DNA of 64,000 nucleotides from Streptomyces tauricus (GTDB taxonomy: Bacteria > Actinomycetota > Actinomycetes > Streptomycetales > Streptomycetaceae): positions 62,001-126,000 of the forward strand of contig NZ_BMVY01000010.1 of assembly GCF_014650955.1 (NCBI RefSeq). The letters are read 5' to 3'. Below, in pieces: positions 47,045 through 55,725 of this stretch (the stretch's first letter is position 1; every line of letters starts with the position of its first letter). Under the pieces are notes generated by a model. It was not told the origin of the DNA. It did no database searches and saw nothing but the letters and a program-made list of their open reading frames with translations. Made by a program: the position numbers and the translations under genes.

Positions 47045-47722
47045 CGAACCATGGTTGGCTCAGACTTTCTCTACGTCATCAAGTGCCCGCGCAAGCGCGG
47101 GCTGGCCCCTGGGTCCCGACCCCTCTGCGCCTTCGGCGCCGGGGCCGGGACCCTGGGGCCGCAACAGGCTACGGCCCACGAGTAAAGACCTGGACACGGA
47201 GTGCTCCGGTCAGAACGTGCCTCCGGCGGGGGCTCTCGGGCTCCGAGATGGCGAGGGCTCTGTTCGCGGGTGCCGGCCGAGTGTGGTGTACGTGGGGTGC
47301 TCCCATCCCGTCTGCCGTCGACCCAGGCAGAGCCGAGCAGTCGCGGCCCAGGGCGTCAAGGTCGTTCGTCCGGCGGGGCGCTCCACCTTGACGCCCTGAA
47401 CCACGCCCGCTCCACGGTGTGTGGGTCGACGGCAGACGGGATGGGAGCTGGGGTGAGTGGTGCGTTGAGGCGGAGTCGCGCCCTGGATCACGCGAGATGC
47501 ACCCACCAGCGGTTCGCAGGCGCGCAAACGGCCCGCGATCTGTGGCTCCGTCCGGCCCATCGACGTGCGTGCGGGGTGATGGACCGCCCAACGGGTCGGT
47601 GGGCACTCAGAAAGCAAGAGAATCAACGATCGCGGGCAGCGAAGTTCCCGTTTACGCCACAACTAGGCGTGCGTGCGTGCTGTACTACCTCATGTAGACC
47701 GTTTCATGGAGGGGGCGCCCCA
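47045..47722. other. Gene-free region with nested long inverted repeats
   Basis: No convincing gene. Structures in order: gcccgcgc-aa-gcgcgggc (47085-47102); a stem 47104-47118/47146-47160 (14 of 15 pairs) with an inner gcgcc-ttc-ggcgc hairpin; perfect 27-bp arms 47299-47325/47422-47448; and inside these, perfect 14-bp arms 47349-47362/47385-47398. The first two probably terminate the repressor gene. The last two nest into one large cruciform or RNA fold. A replication or transfer origin (sso, clt), a structured RNA or NACHT control are possible. Confidence 0.75.
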
Positions 47723-50700
47723 ATGGATCTAGCCATTACACCAAGCGTTGCTAAGGTAGTGGCTCCTCTAACGTCAAAACTGGTTGCAAAGATTTTCCAG
47801 AAAGAATCCGGGGGTGCCGGGCTAGTAGGCAACCCTGTGAGAATTTCATCATACGTTTCCTTCAAGGGTGAAAAATCCGTACTCACTGAGGCAGAGATTC
47901 AGAATCTAGTAACTCGACTGGTCGAGAATGCCACTACGAGCTCCCCTCATGAATATCGCGAAATTGGCGATGAGCAGGAAGCTATCGCTGGTGCCCTTTA
48001 TCGAACACTGCTCTCCTTGGGGCAGATTACTATGAGTGACCTGCAGGCCGTGGAACTTGGCTATCAAGACTTTGCGACTGAATTGAGGCGTGTCGACCCG
48101 CATGCCGCCTCCGACTTATCCGGTGATGCCGAGTCTCTGTATGACAATCTCCTTGAGGTTTGCTGTCTGTACATTCTGAATTTTTTCACGAGTCGATCGA
48201 CATTTATCCAAAGAACTCAAGTCGAGAACTCTCGTCGGATCGCGCGTCAATCCCGCCAACTTGCTGCACTAACGAGTCGCATACCAAGTCAAAATAGTGC
48301 AGACATAGCGTTTGAGGAGAGCTATGCGGAAGCGGTGAAGGCCGAGCATGGCAAGGTTCGCATATTTGGCCTTGATCTAGACCGTTCCCGTGGGCGCGGA
48401 TGGGATCTGGACACAGCATATCTGAATTTGGAGGCAGCACGCCCGGAAACCGATCAGAACGTCGAAACACACGGCGAACTCGATACAGAGGCTTGGAGTG
48501 CCTCGAGTGCGCCTCAGCGGGTGGACGAAGTTCTGCGCGAAAGGCCCCGAGTTCTGCTTCGTGGGCAAGCAGGGGCCGGTAAATCAACGCTTATTCAGTG
48601 GCTGGCCGTAAGCTCTGCCTTCGGTTCATTCAGCGAGGAGCTCGCCTCGTTGAATTATCGCATTCCGTTTGTCCTGAGGATGCGTAAAATGTCCCGCCAA
48701 GGAGTCTTGCAGCCGAGGCCAGCACAGTTTCTCGAAGTAGACGACAATCTTCGCGCAGAAAGCCAACCAGATGGTTGGGCCGATCGAGTCTTGCGTAGCG
48801 GACGAGCGCTGCTGCTCATTGATGGCATGGACGAAGTCAGCAGCATCGAGCGTGACGAAGCGCGTGATTGGCTGGAGCGTCTCCTAGCTCTCTATCCTGA
48901 AACGAGAACGGTCGTCACGGTCAGACCAGCTGCCGTACCTCCCGGATGGCTTAAACACCTAAATTTCGAAGAATTGTCGCTGTGCCCCATGAGTCCAGAG
49001 GACCGCGAAGTTTTTATTCAGCGATGGCACAGCGCAGCCCTATCTTTTGCTAATTCCGATGGCGAGGGGTTTGAAGGGAAACGCGAGAGTCAAGAGTTGA
49101 CCGCCTTACAGGAAAGCCTTCTTCGTTCCCTCGGAAGCTCGCCTGACCTGTCAGCCCTGACGGACAGTCCGCTGCTGTGCGCCATGATCTGTGCATTGCA
49201 CAGAGAATGGGACGGGACGCTCCCTAAACGGCGTATGGATGTCTACCGTGCTGCTCTGAGCATGCTCTTGGTCCGTCGAGATCAGCAGCGCAGAGTGAAG
49301 CCATCGGAAGGCACCAATATCGGAGAAGAAGAGCAGCTGGCAATTTTGCAGAAGATCGCTGCGTGGCTTGTCATTAATCAGAAGGTAGAAGGTGAACACA
49401 GCCGCGCAGTCGATCAGGTAAACAAACTTCTCCCTAGTCTGCCTGACGTCCAACGCAGCGGAAGCGCTGACCGCGTATTCTCACATCTTGTCAATCGATC
49501 CGGGTTAATTCGAGAGACAAGCGTCGAGACCTTCGACTTTATACATCGCACATTTCAAGACTATTTGGCAGCCAAAGAATTCAAAGAGGAAAAAAGTTTC
49601 GGACTCTTGGCCAGTAAAGCTGAGAGTGATCAATGGACTGACGTGATCCGGATGGCCGTGGGACATTGTGACCCAATTGATCGCGGGGCATTAATCAAAG
49701 AGATCATCACGAAGGCAGGTAAGGCGAATGCGGAAGGTCGTCGCCGAATCTACCTCCTGCTCGGCAGTTGCCTAACTTACGCATCGCGTCTCGATAATCA
49801 TGTACGCGCTCAAGTTCTAGAAGCGGTCAAGAGCATTATGCCCCCTCAGGAAAACGAGGCGGATCAGTGGGCAATGGTGGGTGAGCCCGTCCTGCCCCTC
49901 CTGGCTGAATGTGCGCAAGATGGCAACTTTCAACACTTCCACCCTCACATAGCGGTACTTGCTGCAGGCAATGAGGCGATCCCCTATCTGCGTGAACTGG
50001 TACACTCTGGGCACCCAGACAGAGTGCATGCCACCCTGCAGGAATGGTCAGCCTATGATGTCCATTTGTTTGCTTCGAGAGTAATGGCCGGGGCTGATCT
50101 TTCGCAATGCAGAGTCACGGCTGACACTCGGGCCAGACTTCAGGAAATTCCATCGCTTGGCAGGCTGAAATTTCTTCACTGTGTGGGAAATCCCTCTCAG
50201 GACGACGTTGATGAACGTCTAGGAAACTTGAATGCTGGTTGGCTCGTTCTTTCCGGTGACCGCCTTCGCGATATCTCTTTCCTCTCCAATGCGCGCGACT
50301 TGAGAGGATTGTCGCTGTTTGATTGCGGTCAACTGAACGACCTGTCTCCGGTCAAACTCACCCACATTAAGGGGCTTTACGTCAACGACGTGGGCAGCAA
50401 TGTAACGGGTGCAGATGTTTCCACCATTGCATGCCAAACCAGTTCGATTGAGATTTTGGGAGTTCCTGTCCGCTCTCTGGCCTCACTGGCCGACTTTTCC
50501 CCTAATCCGAGGCTGAGGAAAGTTCTTCTTTACAGTGTCACCGACTATGAGCGGACGGACTTGCTGCGGCAGGCATTTCCAAACGTCCAAAGTATCTACA
50601 TGGAAGTCGAGGATCAGGGTTCCCCGTTGGACCTTACGGTAATTAGGGGGCACTCCATCCAAGTGGCACTAGGTTCCCGCGAGCGACCTGAGATCTTGGG

Positions 50701-50752
50701 AGAGGAGCTGGTGACCACGTCGAATATCTCCTTCGAAGTCGAAGAGGAATAG
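47723..50752 (+). CDS. NACHT-domain NTPase with LRR-like C-terminus (candidate antiphage STAND protein)
   Basis: 1009 residues from the ATG at 47723 (MDLAITPSVAKVVAPL), ten bases after GGAGG. Residues 1-190 are a helical N-terminal domain. The NACHT ATPase follows: Walker A GQAGAGKST (K287), Walker B LLLIDGMDEVS (D367, with the DGMDE form typical of NACHT), sensor Arg in VVTVRPAAVP, and IHRTFQDYLAAKEF near 601-614, a hallmark of the post-NACHT winged-helix region. Residues about 810-960 contain leucine-rich-like units (LNAGWLVLSGDRLRDISFL, LRGLSLFDCGQLNDLSPV). The gene is clearly less GC-rich than its neighbours and has TTA codons, so it was acquired. No separate nuclease or protease effector motif is seen. 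Confidence 0.88.
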   Translation: MDLAITPSVAKVVAPLTSKLVAKIFQKESGGAGLVGNPVRISSYVSFKGEKSVLTEAEIQNLVTRLVENATTSSPHEYREIGDEQEAIAGALYRTLLSLGQITMSDLQAVELGYQDFATELRRVDPHAASDLSGDAESLYDNLLEVCCLYILNFFTSRSTFIQRTQVENSRRIARQSRQLAALTSRIPSQNSADIAFEESYAEAVKAEHGKVRIFGLDLDRSRGRGWDLDTAYLNLEAARPETDQNVETHGELDTEAWSASSAPQRVDEVLRERPRVLLRGQAGAGKSTLIQWLAVSSAFGSFSEELASLNYRIPFVLRMRKMSRQGVLQPRPAQFLEVDDNLRAESQPDGWADRVLRSGRALLLIDGMDEVSSIERDEARDWLERLLALYPETRTVVTVRPAAVPPGWLKHLNFEELSLCPMSPEDREVFIQRWHSAALSFANSDGEGFEGKRESQELTALQESLLRSLGSSPDLSALTDSPLLCAMICALHREWDGTLPKRRMDVYRAALSMLLVRRDQQRRVKPSEGTNIGEEEQLAILQKIAAWLVINQKVEGEHSRAVDQVNKLLPSLPDVQRSGSADRVFSHLVNRSGLIRETSVETFDFIHRTFQDYLAAKEFKEEKSFGLLASKAESDQWTDVIRMAVGHCDPIDRGALIKEIITKAGKANAEGRRRIYLLLGSCLTYASRLDNHVRAQVLEAVKSIMPPQENEADQWAMVGEPVLPLLAECAQDGNFQHFHPHIAVLAAGNEAIPYLRELVHSGHPDRVHATLQEWSAYDVHLFASRVMAGADLSQCRVTADTRARLQEIPSLGRLKFLHCVGNPSQDDVDERLGNLNAGWLVLSGDRLRDISFLSNARDLRGLSLFDCGQLNDLSPVKLTHIKGLYVNDVGSNVTGADVSTIACQTSSIEILGVPVRSLASLADFSPNPRLRKVLLYSVTDYERTDLLRQAFPNVQSIYMEVEDQGSPLDLTVIRGHSIQVALGSRERPEILGEELVTTSNISFEVEEE

Positions 50753-51556
50753 ACGCGCCTTCAGCCGTGTGATCCGAGGGAGTTGGGTGATCAGCTCGAT
50801 GTGGACTCAACTCTGGAGACGCTATTACCCCAGAGCGCGCTTGTCGGGTCGCTGTGGAGAGGTCCTGAAGACGATCTTGCGATAGCGGCTCCAGAGCAGC
50901 ACCGTGCTTGGCTAGGACTGGGCCGGCAGACGAGGCCTATGTTCGCGCAAGATCTTCGAGAGTGGCCGAGTGCGTGCATCGGCGAGCACGGCACGTTGGA
51001 CATAGCTGTGAGTGGTGAGCTGATTGGATCCTTCGCCTCGTCACCGCAGCCCCCGGCGCCCTGTGGTGCTTCACCGAGTTCTGTAAGAGCTTCGGTCAAG
51101 CGATGGAGGACTGCGGCAAGCTGCCGCCAGCCGCGGAGACGCCTTCTGGGGATACCCGGTGAGTGTCTAACTGCGTGACAACGCCGACGAACACCAGCGG
51201 ACAACCGCGGACGTCTGTGGACCGTCGCGGCAGGCAAGAGGCGCAGCGACTCAAGGTCGAGCGCCCACCGAAGTTGCTTCGGGACGAAAAGGTCATCGCG
51301 CAAGATGCGATCCATGCGCCTCCGCCGTGGAACCTTGCTGTAGTGGGTGCCGACTAGTCTGGCCGTAGCGGACATCACCGATGACGGCGATGTCCCAGCA
51401 GCGCTATTGCCTGGCCGCCGTTGAGGTTGGGCTGGTACGGGCTTCATCTACAGCTAGTAGGTGGCCTGGGTGGTATAGGCACCGGCTGTCCCGTCCGATG
51501 CGCGTGGTGCTCACGTATGCAGTGTGCCGGGACAGGGGGTGGTCGCTCTTACGATG
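50753..51556. other. 800-bp stretch without a convincing gene
   Basis: Frames on both strands (for example 50783-51178 + and 50791-51447 -) lack ribosome binding sites and recognisable motifs, and their residue composition is that of non-coding GC-rich DNA. The stretch may contain decayed genes. It separates the convergent NACHT and HEPN-like genes. Confidence 0.5.
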
Positions 51557-52567
51557 TCACTCATCATCTAGCGCCGAGGCGTCCTCTGCCTCGCACGGCT
51601 CAACGGGTCCGGTCCATGAGCGCTGCGGGAACGGCTGCGCGGGGTTCCAGTCGGCCTTGTATTGCGCTTCAAGCAGGCCCTGGATCTCGTCTGCACATGC
51701 CGCCCTGAGCCCGGACTCGATGACGAAGTGCCGTGCCCACTCGTAGTCATCGACGGTCCGGGACTCGCACCAACTGCTGACGGCGTACCGCCTGCTTCCG
51801 TCTGCGTAGCCGAACACGTGAGGTGTCACGATTTTGAATCGCGCCAGCCCGGCGTAGTCAATGCCCAGCGCCATCGCGCGCAGCGCTTCTTGCGTGGAGT
51901 CAGCGATCTTGCTCAGCTTCTTCAACCGTTTGAGACGACGGCCGTCCGCTCCGGTGATTTGCGGCTCGTCAAAGGGATCGAGGTTCGGTCCGAAGGTGAA
52001 TACGGCCTGTCGGGGCCGGGTGAACCGGCCCGAGTAGTGGTCGAGCAGCTCGTCGAAGGCAAGTGAGAGACCAGCCAGGGCATGCGGATAATCTCCGATG
52101 TCAGCATGGGTCTGCGCTTCGCGGAGAAACCTGGCTACCCCTGGCTGGGTGAGCAGGTCGACCATGTCGATCGAGTCGAATTCGACACCGAAGACCTGTG
52201 GCGTGACCACGGTGAAGAAGCCGTCGAGGGTCGTTCGCGCCTGCTCGATCTGGTGCTCCGATGGGAACGTCCCGTTGTGCTTGAGCGCCACGCGCGCGTC
52301 GTTGAGACGCTTCATCGAGTCCTTCTTGGGCAGGTCGAACTTCGGCTTGATCAGCGCCCAGTAGGCGATGAAGTCGACTCCTTTGTTCAGGTCGATGCCC
52401 AGATGCTGCGCGACCAGGCCGACGAAGTTCTCGACGGCATCATGGAAGGCGGTGATGGCGCGGGACCGAAGGGGGGCTGGCTGTCGGCTCTGCTCGATGC
52501 CCTCGTGGTACAGGTACCGGACGTACGCCAGCCGTTGGACGGTGAGCTGGTCAAGAGATGGCAGCAT
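51557..52567 (-). CDS. Hypothetical protein with HEPN-like R-x4-H motif
   Basis: 336 residues from the ATG at 52567, five bases after GGAG. The helical N-terminal part (RAITAFHDAVENFVGLVAQHLGI... FIAYWALIKPKFDLP) leads to LNDARVALKHNG, where R92 and H97 match the R-x4-6-H signature of HEPN ribonucleases. The remaining 230 residues are soluble and not recognised; SWCESRTVDDYEWARHFVIE is near the C-terminus. The gene converges on the NACHT gene. HEPN proteins are common toxin or RNase effectors, but here the family call rests on one short motif and its setting. Confidence 0.6.
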   Translation of the reverse strand: MLPSLDQLTVQRLAYVRYLYHEGIEQSRQPAPLRSRAITAFHDAVENFVGLVAQHLGIDLNKGVDFIAYWALIKPKFDLPKKDSMKRLNDARVALKHNGTFPSEHQIEQARTTLDGFFTVVTPQVFGVEFDSIDMVDLLTQPGVARFLREAQTHADIGDYPHALAGLSLAFDELLDHYSGRFTRPRQAVFTFGPNLDPFDEPQITGADGRRLKRLKKLSKIADSTQEALRAMALGIDYAGLARFKIVTPHVFGYADGSRRYAVSSWCESRTVDDYEWARHFVIESGLRAACADEIQGLLEAQYKADWNPAQPFPQRSWTGPVEPCEAEDASALDDE

Positions 52568-52680
52568 CTCAACTCCACGCATTAGTCGGACACCTGATTG
52601 TGACGGGGCCCGGTCGCCAATGCATCCAGATATGACGGCTGGACGCTCCCACACACGAGTACTGCTCGGCATCGGCGGCG

Positions 52681-52722
52681 CTGGGCTTGCCCTCCCCGGT
52701 CCCTACTGGAGGGCAAGCCCAG
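52681..52722 (-). terminator. Terminator of the 51-aa membrane peptide gene
   Basis: Perfect 15-bp arms ctgggcttgccctcc (52681-52695) and ggagggcaagcccag (52708-52722) with a 12-base loop, starting seven bases past the stop codon. Confidence 0.85.
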
Positions 52723-52729
52723 TGTCGGC

Positions 52730-52885
52730 CTAGCCGAGTGCCGTGCCGATGGCGATGCCAGCCAGGCCGACGACGATCGCCGGGATGCCGAGCGCGGCAG
52801 CTTGCTGCTTTGCGACCTTGCCCAGCAGTACCTGGCCAATAATGGCAGCGCCCATCCAGACGAATGCCTGTTGTTTCTTGGACAT
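52730..52885 (-). CDS. 51-residue small membrane protein
   Basis: The ATG at 52885 follows GGGAGG at ideal spacing. The protein (MSKKQQAFVWMGAAIIGQVLLG...) has a basic N-terminus and two hydrophobic helices (FVWMGAAIIGQVLLG and IPAIVVGLAGIAIGTAL). It has its own strong terminator, which supports a real gene. Function unknown. A toxin-like or membrane-effector role next to the NACHT and HEPN-like genes is speculation. Confidence 0.78.
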   Translation of the reverse strand: MSKKQQAFVWMGAAIIGQVLLGKVAKQQAAALGIPAIVVGLAGIAIGTALG

Positions 52886-53111
52886 AACACACCTCCCTTC
52901 AGAGCTGGGGCGCAGCATGACACATGGGTCTGACAACGCCCGGACAGACGGGAGGAGTTTGAGCAGCTACTTGATAGTGCTGGTCCAGTTCGGGTCGTTG
53001 CCGAGGAAGCTGCCGTTCTCCAACGTTCAGGCAGTGCCAGACGTCAACCGCGAGCCTGAGGTCAGCTGGCCGACGGTCCGCCTAGGAGGCAATCCGATGC
53101 CTACGGGCCGG

Positions 53112-54470
53112 TCAGCGCCTCTTAAATTCGACTGGTCCCGCGTTCATCTCGATGGTCCCGTCCGGATGGAGGACCGGGCGGCGTTCGGTCATGCGGGCGC
53201 TATAAGCCTCGATGTGGTGGATAGCCGCTCCGTCCGCCGCAGTGAAGTCGACGAGGGCGATGGCCACCCAATATCGGGTCTTGGTGTTCTCGAACAGCGG
53301 GACTGTAACGGTGGAGCCACGCCCGTCCGTGATGACAACCTTCGCGCCGAAGCTACGAAAAGAGCCAAAGCCGTTGCTGAGCGCAGAGTAGGCGCAGAGG
53401 AGGACGTAACCCTGCTCGTCGGGACGAACGATATGAAGTGACTCACGCCCCGGAATACGTGAATCGCCATCGAGGCGAATGTACGGTCGGCTCTTCACCG
53501 AACCAAGGCGCTTGTAGTAAACGACATCGGCGCCCTTGCCCTTCTTCGCTCTCCCCGGAACAACTGCTCCCGATCGCAACGGCTCACCTTGTGCCACGTA
53601 CCGGGACCTGACGAGGGTGCCGGGTGCCTTCTTCCCACGCAGGGCCTTCGAAGCGGGCACGAACAAGGCGTACAGGTCGAGGTCGGCGCCAAGCCTGCGG
53701 CGCCGCTCGCTCCCGCCATCCCACTCCAGGGAGGCTGTGACCACCAAATCGCGGTCACTCTTGTCCAAGCCCATGGAAACCCGGTCGCCTTTGTCGAGGC
53801 TGATCTTGCCGAGCGGGGGCTTGCGCAGGCTCATCGGGCTCGCAGTGGTGGCGTCCTGCGTGACCGGCTTGGGGGTCTCCGCGGTAGTCACGGTGTCGAG
53901 CAAGGATCCACTTTCTCCCTTGTCGGGTCGGTCCAACAGGGAGGGCTCCTGCGACTCCTCCACTTCAATCCCGAAGTCGGTGGCGAGGCCGGCCAGACCG
54001 TTGGCGTAGCCCTGGCCGATGGCGCGAAGCTTCCATGCCAGGCCCCGACGGTAGAGCTCCACCAGGAGCACAGCGCGCTCACCGTCACTGAGGACAGGCG
54101 GGCGGAAACAGACCGGATCGGCACCATGCTGAACGACGCGCATCAGCACCTCTTTGACGTCACCAAAAGTGCGAGTCGCATCGTCGGGGTCGCAACTGCC
54201 GACCAGAACAACCCGATCCACGTCCACAGGGAGCGCGGCCGGGTCCATCTCAATGCGCTCGGGGCCTCCGGCATCTGCGGCGAGGTGCCGGACGGCACCA
54301 GACTCGGCAGAAGGCTGGTTGTAAAAGACCAAGTCGTCGTCGGACCTGACCTTGCCGTCCACAGCAACCAGCAGCGCGCTGAGATCGACCTGATCGCCCA
54401 AATTATGCAGCTCGGCGGTCATGCGCGTCGAGCCCACTGCCGTGTTCTCGCCCTTACGGAGCTCCGACAT
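53112..54470 (-). CDS. Tandem TerD-domain protein
   Basis: 452 residues from the ATG at 54470; a GTG three codons earlier is possible. The first TerD-like unit spans about residues 1-180 (LRKGENTAV... LHNLGDQVDLSALLVAV... GDVKEVLMRVVQHG). After a Thr/Pro linker the second unit runs from about 225 (LGKISLDKGDRVSMGL... LGADLDLYALFV... GREESLHI-like acidic loops... IEAYSARMTERRPVL). TerD proteins bind Ca2+ and are linked to tellurite, phage and colicin resistance. The TerD loops are partly degenerate, so calcium binding is uncertain. Confidence 0.82.
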   Translation of the reverse strand: MSELRKGENTAVGSTRMTAELHNLGDQVDLSALLVAVDGKVRSDDDLVFYNQPSAESGAVRHLAADAGGPERIEMDPAALPVDVDRVVLVGSCDPDDATRTFGDVKEVLMRVVQHGADPVCFRPPVLSDGERAVLLVELYRRGLAWKLRAIGQGYANGLAGLATDFGIEVEESQEPSLLDRPDKGESGSLLDTVTTAETPKPVTQDATTASPMSLRKPPLGKISLDKGDRVSMGLDKSDRDLVVTASLEWDGGSERRRRLGADLDLYALFVPASKALRGKKAPGTLVRSRYVAQGEPLRSGAVVPGRAKKGKGADVVYYKRLGSVKSRPYIRLDGDSRIPGRESLHIVRPDEQGYVLLCAYSALSNGFGSFRSFGAKVVITDGRGSTVTVPLFENTKTRYWVAIALVDFTAADGAAIHHIEAYSARMTERRPVLHPDGTIEMNAGPVEFKRR

Positions 54471-55079
54471 GCCATCCACCCTTGCAGAATCTCCATGTCA
54501 CTTTCGCGTTACCTTGTCACAAGAGGCCCGTATCGGAAGTTCTTTGACGCAAGTGCCCCTTGAGATGCGGCCCATGACGACCTTGCCGTCGTCTCCTCGG
54601 GCAGAACTCATACGGGGGTGCACGGACGTCCGCTCAGCGACCTTGGAGCGCAATGGCCGTTCGGTCGAGAGTTCGGGACGAGGAGATCCGTGCCATAGGC
54701 GAGCCAGATGCAGCGGGGAGTCGTGGGCGACACCGGGGAATCGGGTGACGACCAGCAAGGCACGAAGCCGCTCAGTCGCAGGTTAGTACGGCCCGCGCTT
54801 CTAGAACATCCGAGCTTCCCAATCTGATGTTCTGCTGCGCGAATCCCAACATCCGTCCCGCCTTCGTTCCCCTAGCTCATCGGTCTGCCGTTCGTCCGGG
54901 CTGCGGCGCTGGGGCGCCGGTCCCGGCCGAGCGGCAGACCGCAGCAGTGCGGAGACCGAGGACAGCGAAGCGCCCCGCACATCATCCGCCGGGGGAACGG
55001 AGACGTACGGGGCTTGGATAGCCGCTTGCGGGAGCAGGCTCGTACCGCAGCCGGCCGAAGCTTCTCGGGTCGAAATGGG
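54471..55079. other. 600-bp gap with a long hairpin, upstream of the TerD gene
   Basis: No gene is visible. It contains perfect 10-bp arms cggtctgccg (54881-54890) and cggcagaccg (54932-54941) around a GC-rich inner hairpin (ggcgc-tggg-gcgcc), and an eight-bp repeat agaacatc/gatgttct (54803-54810/54826-54833). The first may end the operon whose last stop is at 55080. The TerD promoter should be near 54480-54600. Confidence 0.5.
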
Positions 55080-55409
55080 TCAGGCAGCCGACGAGTCGCG
55101 TCGGGCGTTCCCCGCCTCGCGCATCATCGTCTCCACTTGCGTCGGCGCCTGCGCCGCAAGGCCCGACATGATCAGTTCCGCCAGCATCGCAGCTGCTTCA
55201 GGGCGAACGTTGCCGAGGCGTACCAGGCCATCACCCGAGACGTTCACGTCGGCCGTGAGGCCGGGGAAGTCTGGCTCCAGGCCCAGAGCGGTGAGTTGCG
55301 CGGCCAAAACGCCAGCGCTGCGTCGAGCCTGTGCCCAGCCCCGCACGTAGGGCACGCCGGGCAGCAGGTTCTCGGCTCGTTTGGCGACGACGCCCCGTCG
55401 GTCGGTCAT
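55080..55409 (-). CDS. Hypothetical protein, third gene of the XRE-divergent operon
   Basis: 109 residues from the ATG at 55409 with AAGGGA upstream, starting MTDRRGVVAKRAENLLPGV. A region VNVSGDGLVRLGNVRPEAAAMLAELI is similar in pattern to NAFGQGLVELGRVSPATAERLAELL of the preceding gene, so the two probably arose by duplication. Function unknown. Confidence 0.7.
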   Translation of the reverse strand: MTDRRGVVAKRAENLLPGVPYVRGWAQARRSAGVLAAQLTALGLEPDFPGLTADVNVSGDGLVRLGNVRPEAAAMLAELIMSGLAAQAPTQVETMMREAGNARRDSSAA

Positions 55410-55413
55410 CACG

Positions 55414-55725
55414 TCAGTCCCTTCCTGATCGGTGTTCCGGAGGTTCGGCCCCGCTCTCTTCCAGTCGTCGCAGTCCCGCAGCGAGCGCCAGGCGCAGCAG
55501 TTCCGCCAGGCGCTCCGCGGTGGCCGGTGAGACACGGCCAAGCTCGACCAGGCCCTGACCGAACGCATTCATTTCGGCGCGCAGGTAAGGGAAGTCCCTT
55601 TCCAGGCCGGCAGCCAGCAGAGCATCCCGGAGGGCCGTCGTGGCGTTGCGTGTGGTGTACCAGTCGTCGCTGTCCAGAGGCGACCAGGTGGCAGCGTCGT
55701 GCCGGTGAGTGGCGTCATTTCCCAT
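55414..55725 (-). CDS. Hypothetical protein, second gene of the XRE-divergent operon
   Basis: 103 residues from the ATG at 55725, overlapping the first gene by 11 bases and ending four bases before the third. Reads MGNDATHRHDAATWSPLDSDDWYTTRNATT. It shares a LVELGRVSPATAERLAELL-type segment with the third gene. Function unknown. Confidence 0.72.
   Translation of the reverse strand: MGNDATHRHDAATWSPLDSDDWYTTRNATTALRDALLAAGLERDFPYLRAEMNAFGQGLVELGRVSPATAERLAELLRLALAAGLRRLEESGAEPPEHRSGRD

Noticed and set aside
47169..47662. Two overlapping minus frames in the inverted-repeat region
   Set aside because: Their similar peptides come from the inverted repeat itself. There is no ribosome binding site and no family resemblance.
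47201..47722. N-terminal extension of the NACHT frame to 47201
   Set aside because: It would translate through the long inverted repeats and has non-coding composition. The ATG at 47723 has a good ribosome binding site and begins a normal helix.
50783..51447. Candidate genes on both strands between NACHT and HEPN-like genes
   Set aside because: No start signal and composition of shadow frames. Left as a gene-free stretch.
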